Source: Peptococcaceae bacterium UBA7702 (GTDB lineage: Bacteria; Bacillota; Dehalobacteriia; UBA7702). From it: DNA of 64,000 bases. The notes under the pieces are model-generated. The model saw nothing but the letters and a program-made list of their open reading frames with translations, searched no databases and was not told the DNA's origin. Of this stretch, positions 61,335 to 64,000 are shown piece after piece. The translations under genes were made by a program, and so were the position numbers. Each line of letters begins with the position of its first letter. The stretch's first letter is position 1. The DNA is taken from the NCBI GenBank assembly GCA_002482535.1, contig DLGE01000008.1:62001-126000 (forward strand), read 5' to 3'.

Positions 61335-61368
61335 AGAAGACCAAGATAGGACAATAAAAATGAAAAGC

Positions 61369-61417
61369 GGGCGCCCCTTTTTATGGCTGCAAAGGCATAG
61401 AAAGGGGCGCCCTTTTT
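61369..61417 (+). terminator. Intrinsic terminator after rmlA
   Basis: Perfect arms GGGCGCCCCTTT / AAAGGGGCGCCC (61369-61412), followed by five T. Confidence 0.85.
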
Positions 61418-61423
61418 GCGTAA

Positions 61424-61457
61424 AAAAGAGCGGCAGAGAAAACCCTGCCGCTCTTTT
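61424..61457. terminator. Terminator of the ilvB-ilvH operon (bidirectional)
   Basis: Stem AAAAGAGCGGCAG / CTGCCGCTCTTTT, with T-run on the - strand side for ilvH. Confidence 0.8.
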
Positions 61458-61467
61458 CCATATTTAT

Positions 61468-61950
61468 TTAGTTGCGATTGATGGCGATTTTGCCGCTGCG
61501 TACCACTTCAATGATACCCGTTTCGGCCAAAAGCAGGCAAATCGCGTCGATCTTATCTTCGTCGCCGGTCATTTCGATGACCATGGTTTCAGGATGCACA
61601 TCGACGATTTTGGCGCGGAAGATATTGACGATGTCGATGATATCGGAACGCTGCTCCTGGGGGGCGCTGACTTTGATCAGGGCCATTTCCCGGTTGATCG
61701 ACGGGGTGGAAGTTAAATCTTCCACTTTGACTACTTCCACTAATTTCGCAATTTGGTGATAGATCTGTTTCAGTTCATCATCGTCGGCCACGTCCACCAC
61801 GACGCAAATACGGGTTTTATCTTCTTCACCGCAGTTGCCGGCGTTGATTGTATCAATGTTGAATCCTCTTCTGGCAATGAGTCCCACAACATGGGTGAGC
61901 ACTCCGGGACGGTCTTCTACGGTAACGGCAAAGGTGTGTTTGCGTTCCAT
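61468..61950 (-). CDS. ilvH: Acetolactate synthase small (regulatory) subunit
   Basis: The 160-aa protein has an N-terminal ACT domain beginning HTFAVTVEDRPGVLTHV, followed by a second ACT-like half. The small subunit binds valine (and similar effectors) and tunes the catalytic subunit. The ATG shares one base with the ilvB stop (TGATG), giving translational coupling. Length matches other IlvH/IlvN of this class. Confidence 0.97.
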   Translation of the reverse strand: MERKHTFAVTVEDRPGVLTHVVGLIARRGFNIDTINAGNCGEEDKTRICVVVDVADDDELKQIYHQIAKLVEVVKVEDLTSTPSINREMALIKVSAPQEQRSDIIDIVNIFRAKIVDVHPETMVIEMTGDEDKIDAICLLLAETGIIEVVRSGKIAINRN

Positions 61951-63623
61951 CAGAATTCACTCCATTCCATCATTTCTTCCAAGGAGGCTCCCGCGGGAAC
62001 CATGGGGTATACATTTTCATCGGGGGTGACCATCACTTCGACGAGGTAAGGTTCTTTGGCTTTTTGGGCTTCTCTGAGGGCTGCTTCCAGGTCCTTGCGT
62101 TCGGTGACCCGTTGAGCCCCGGCGCCAAAGGCCTCGGCCAGTTTTGCGAAATTGGTATCGATATGAAATTGTGAATGACTCATATGACCGTTGAAGAACA
62201 GTCGCTGCCATTGCTGTACCATGCCGAGACAGCGGTTGTTCAAGACGATGACTTTAATGGGCAAATGATGTTCCACGGCAGTGGCCATTTCCTGACAGTT
62301 CATCAGAAAGCCGCCGTCGCCGATGAAGACCCAAACCTCTTCCTTTTCCCTGCCGATTTGGGCGCCAATGGCGGCGGGCAGGCCGTAGCCCATGGTACCC
62401 AGGCCGCCGGAGGAAAGGAAGGAGCGGGGGATTTTTGATTGATAAAGCAGCGCGCTCCACATCTGGTGCTGTCCCACGTCGGTAACGACCACCGCTTCGC
62501 CTTCGGTCAGTTGGGAAATAGTTTCAATGACCTTTTGCGGTTTGATCTCTTCTCCCTTGGCTTTTCCGTAGACGATGGGTTTTTCTGCTTTCCATTTTTT
62601 CACCGTATCCTGCCACGCTTTGATCTTCGGTTTCTTGACGATCTCCAAAAGCTTTGTCAGAGACCATTGCAGATCCGCCAAAACACGGGCGTCGATTTTT
62701 ACGGTTTTGTCGATTTCCACAGGGTCGATTTCAAATTGAACGATTTTGGCGTTTTTGGCAAAATTGTGGACATTGCCGGTGACTCGGTCGGCGAAGCGCA
62801 CGCCGATGCCGATCAGCAGATCGCAATCGCAGACCGCGCGGTTGGCGGGGACGGTGCCGTGCATTCCCAGCATACCCAGGTGCAACGGTTCATCATTGGG
62901 ATAGACGCTCACGCCCATTAAGGAGTTGACCACAGGGATGCCGGTTTTTTCCACGAGCTTGCGAAAGAGCAAGGCGCTGCTTTTGTCGTTGGCGCCGCCC
63001 CCCACAAAGAAAACCGGTTTTTTGGCCGCGGCCATGAGTGACGCCGCGGTTTCCACTTCTTTCAGATCACCCTCATAGGTGGGATGATACGCTTCCATGG
63101 TGATATCTTCTTCAAAATCCGGTTGGATTTCCGCGAGAAACAGGTCTTTGGGCACATCCACCACGACGACGCCGGGACGGCCCGTGCGTGCCACGTAAAA
63201 TGCCTGGCGCAAAACTTTCGCCAGTTCCTCGGGATCACTCACGAGGTAATTATGCTTGGTGATCGGTGTGGTGATGCCTCTGATATCGGCCTCCTGGAAA
63301 GAATCTTTGCCGATGGCGGCCCGGGGTACTTGGCAGGTGATGCAGACCATGGGAATGGAATCAATATTGGCGGTGGCGATGCCGGTCACCAGGTTGGTGG
63401 CGCCGGGGCCGGAGGTGGTGATGCAAACACCAACCTTTCCCGTGGAACGGGCGTAACCGTCGGCGGCGTGGGCCGCACCCTGCTCATGCCGGGTTAAAAT
63501 ATGCCGGATTCCCGATTCATATAACGCGTCATAGAGAGGGAGGGCCATACCTCCGGGATAGCCAAAAATCGTGGTGGCACCTTCTCTTTTCAATACTTCA
63601 ACAACGACTTCTGCACCGGTCAT
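61950..63623 (-). CDS. ilvB: Acetolactate synthase large (catalytic) subunit
   Basis: The 557-aa ThDP enzyme condenses two pyruvates (or pyruvate and 2-ketobutyrate) in branched-chain amino acid synthesis. Hallmarks are FGYPGGMALPLYDAL, the active-site Glu in RHEQGAAHAADGYAR, TSGPGATNLVTG, and the C-terminal ThDP-binding GDGGFLMNCQE with the NNRCLGMVQQWQ loop. An AGGAGG-type site precedes the ATG. The promoter lies about 60 nt upstream; no T-box or attenuator was seen in the short leader. Confidence 0.97.
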   Translation of the reverse strand: MTGAEVVVEVLKREGATTIFGYPGGMALPLYDALYESGIRHILTRHEQGAAHAADGYARSTGKVGVCITTSGPGATNLVTGIATANIDSIPMVCITCQVPRAAIGKDSFQEADIRGITTPITKHNYLVSDPEELAKVLRQAFYVARTGRPGVVVVDVPKDLFLAEIQPDFEEDITMEAYHPTYEGDLKEVETAASLMAAAKKPVFFVGGGANDKSSALLFRKLVEKTGIPVVNSLMGVSVYPNDEPLHLGMLGMHGTVPANRAVCDCDLLIGIGVRFADRVTGNVHNFAKNAKIVQFEIDPVEIDKTVKIDARVLADLQWSLTKLLEIVKKPKIKAWQDTVKKWKAEKPIVYGKAKGEEIKPQKVIETISQLTEGEAVVVTDVGQHQMWSALLYQSKIPRSFLSSGGLGTMGYGLPAAIGAQIGREKEEVWVFIGDGGFLMNCQEMATAVEHHLPIKVIVLNNRCLGMVQQWQRLFFNGHMSHSQFHIDTNFAKLAEAFGAGAQRVTERKDLEAALREAQKAKEPYLVEVMVTPDENVYPMVPAGASLEEMMEWSEF

Positions 63624-63681
63624 AAAAACCTCCTCCTCTCATGAATTCTATCATACTTACATAATAATGTATTAACCCAAA

Positions 63682-63710
63682 GTATAACATAGCGGTAAGA
63701 AATATGACAA
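63682..63710 (-). promoter_or_regulatory. Sigma-A promoter of ilvBH
   Basis: The - strand reads TTGTCA, 17 nt, TTATAC. Confidence 0.6.
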
Positions 63711-63797
63711 GTACTTTTTTAGAATCCGCGTTGTTTTTGTCAGTTTTTTTGATACGGTCATTGCCTGATCATGACAATGTTTTTCGTTCTCCCGTCT

Positions 63798-63803
63798 TAT
63801 AAT
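63798..63803 (+). promoter_or_regulatory. -10 element of spoIIGA promoter
   Basis: TATAAT, 22 nt before the ATG, with no good -35 at normal spacing. This recalls the spoIIG promoter of Bacillus, which has an abnormally long spacer and needs Spo0A. No convincing 0A box was confirmed. Confidence 0.45.
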
Positions 63804-63824
63804 GAGAACAAGGGGGGATGGCCA

Positions 63825-64000
63825 ATGACTGTCTGTACCGTCTATGGAGACCTGCTCTTTTTTACTGATTTTCTCATGGATCTGGCTCTGCTTTTTGCGG
63901 TGATGCGCTTTGGCAACTTCAAAACGCGGCTTTTCTTCCCCGTGGCCGCCGCGTCCTTGGGCGGTATGTATAGCCTGCTCACCGTCTTACCGGCTTTTGT
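63825..64000 (+). CDS. spoIIGA: Sigma-E processing peptidase SpoIIGA, N-terminal part
   Basis: Only 58 codons are in the window. The visible part, opening MTVCTVYGDLLFFTDFLMD and followed by a hydrophobic stretch, matches the membrane half of SpoIIGA, the aspartic-type protease that activates pro-sigma-E in the mother cell. A GGGGGG ribosome site precedes the ATG. The sigma-E gene would be expected just downstream. Confidence 0.85.
   Translation, partial: MTVCTVYGDLLFFTDFLMDLALLFAVMRFGNFKTRLFFPVAAASLGGMYSLLTVLPAF

Noticed and set aside
63624..63681. T-box or leucine-type attenuator before ilvB
   Set aside because: The leader is only about 50 nt long and contains no T-box sequence or terminator.

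Overview
The window comes from an endospore-forming, low-to-mid GC Bacillota (Clostridia-like) anaerobe that decodes UAG as pyrrolysine. The evidence for sporulation is a spoIIID gene and the start of spoIIGA. The evidence for pyrrolysine is three trimethylamine-methyltransferase (MttB) genes, each full length only if one in-frame TAG is read through, always at the same active-site position. Other genes use TAA or TGA almost exclusively: I count two TAG terminators among about 45 genes, and both have another in-frame stop within five codons. The family-level taxonomy cannot be settled from this window.

Region 1 (1-17.3 kb, + strand) builds the cell envelope. It holds the end of an amidohydrolase, an LCP protein, a TagA/WecB glycosyltransferase, a CsaB-like pyruvyl transferase with a long low-complexity insert, MurJ, a TagO/WecA-type transferase and an SH3 protein. 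A three-gene FAD oxidoreductase/DUF1667 operon follows, then a membrane-anchored alpha/alpha-toroid protein, a second MurJ and a glycosyltransferase-CsaB fusion. CsaB pyruvylates the wall polymer that SLH domains bind, which fits the giant SLH protein in region 3.

Region 2 (17.3-27.5 kb, - strand) is a quaternary/tertiary amine locus: a BCCT transporter, a non-pyrrolysine MttB homologue, a pyrrolysine MttB, a TauE/SafE-type permease with a sigma-54 promoter, a PAS sigma-54 activator and a kinase-fold protein.

Region 3 (27.8-41.4 kb, + strand) opens with a sigma-A promoter, a cobalamin riboswitch and an intrinsic terminator. A structured non-coding stretch follows, then a giant SLH surface protein (1990 aa), a DUF4430 (transcobalamin-C-like) surface protein, MoxR ATPase, DUF58, a transglutaminase-fold membrane protein whose usual catalytic Cys is Ser, and a lipoprotein. 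I read this as a candidate corrinoid-capture or corrinoid-responsive surface system. It would suit a cell whose methyltransferases depend on corrinoids.

Region 4 (41.4-57.3 kb) holds a small AT-richer islet (RHH protein plus SLOG protein), spoIIID, and two modules of the same design: pyrrolysine MttB followed by EamA-family transporter(s), a -24/-12 promoter, and an adjacent sigma-54 activator. In the first module three TGTAAA-N7-TTTACA-type sites lie 100-190 bp upstream of the promoter. A five-gene ABC efflux operon with two adaptor proteins sits between the modules.

Region 5 (57.5-64 kb) is central metabolism: pgi, phosphoglucomutase, a RmlA-type nucleotidyltransferase, ilvB-ilvH, and the first 58 codons of spoIIGA. 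No tRNA, rRNA, CRISPR array, pyl gene or corrinoid protein (MttC-type) gene was seen.
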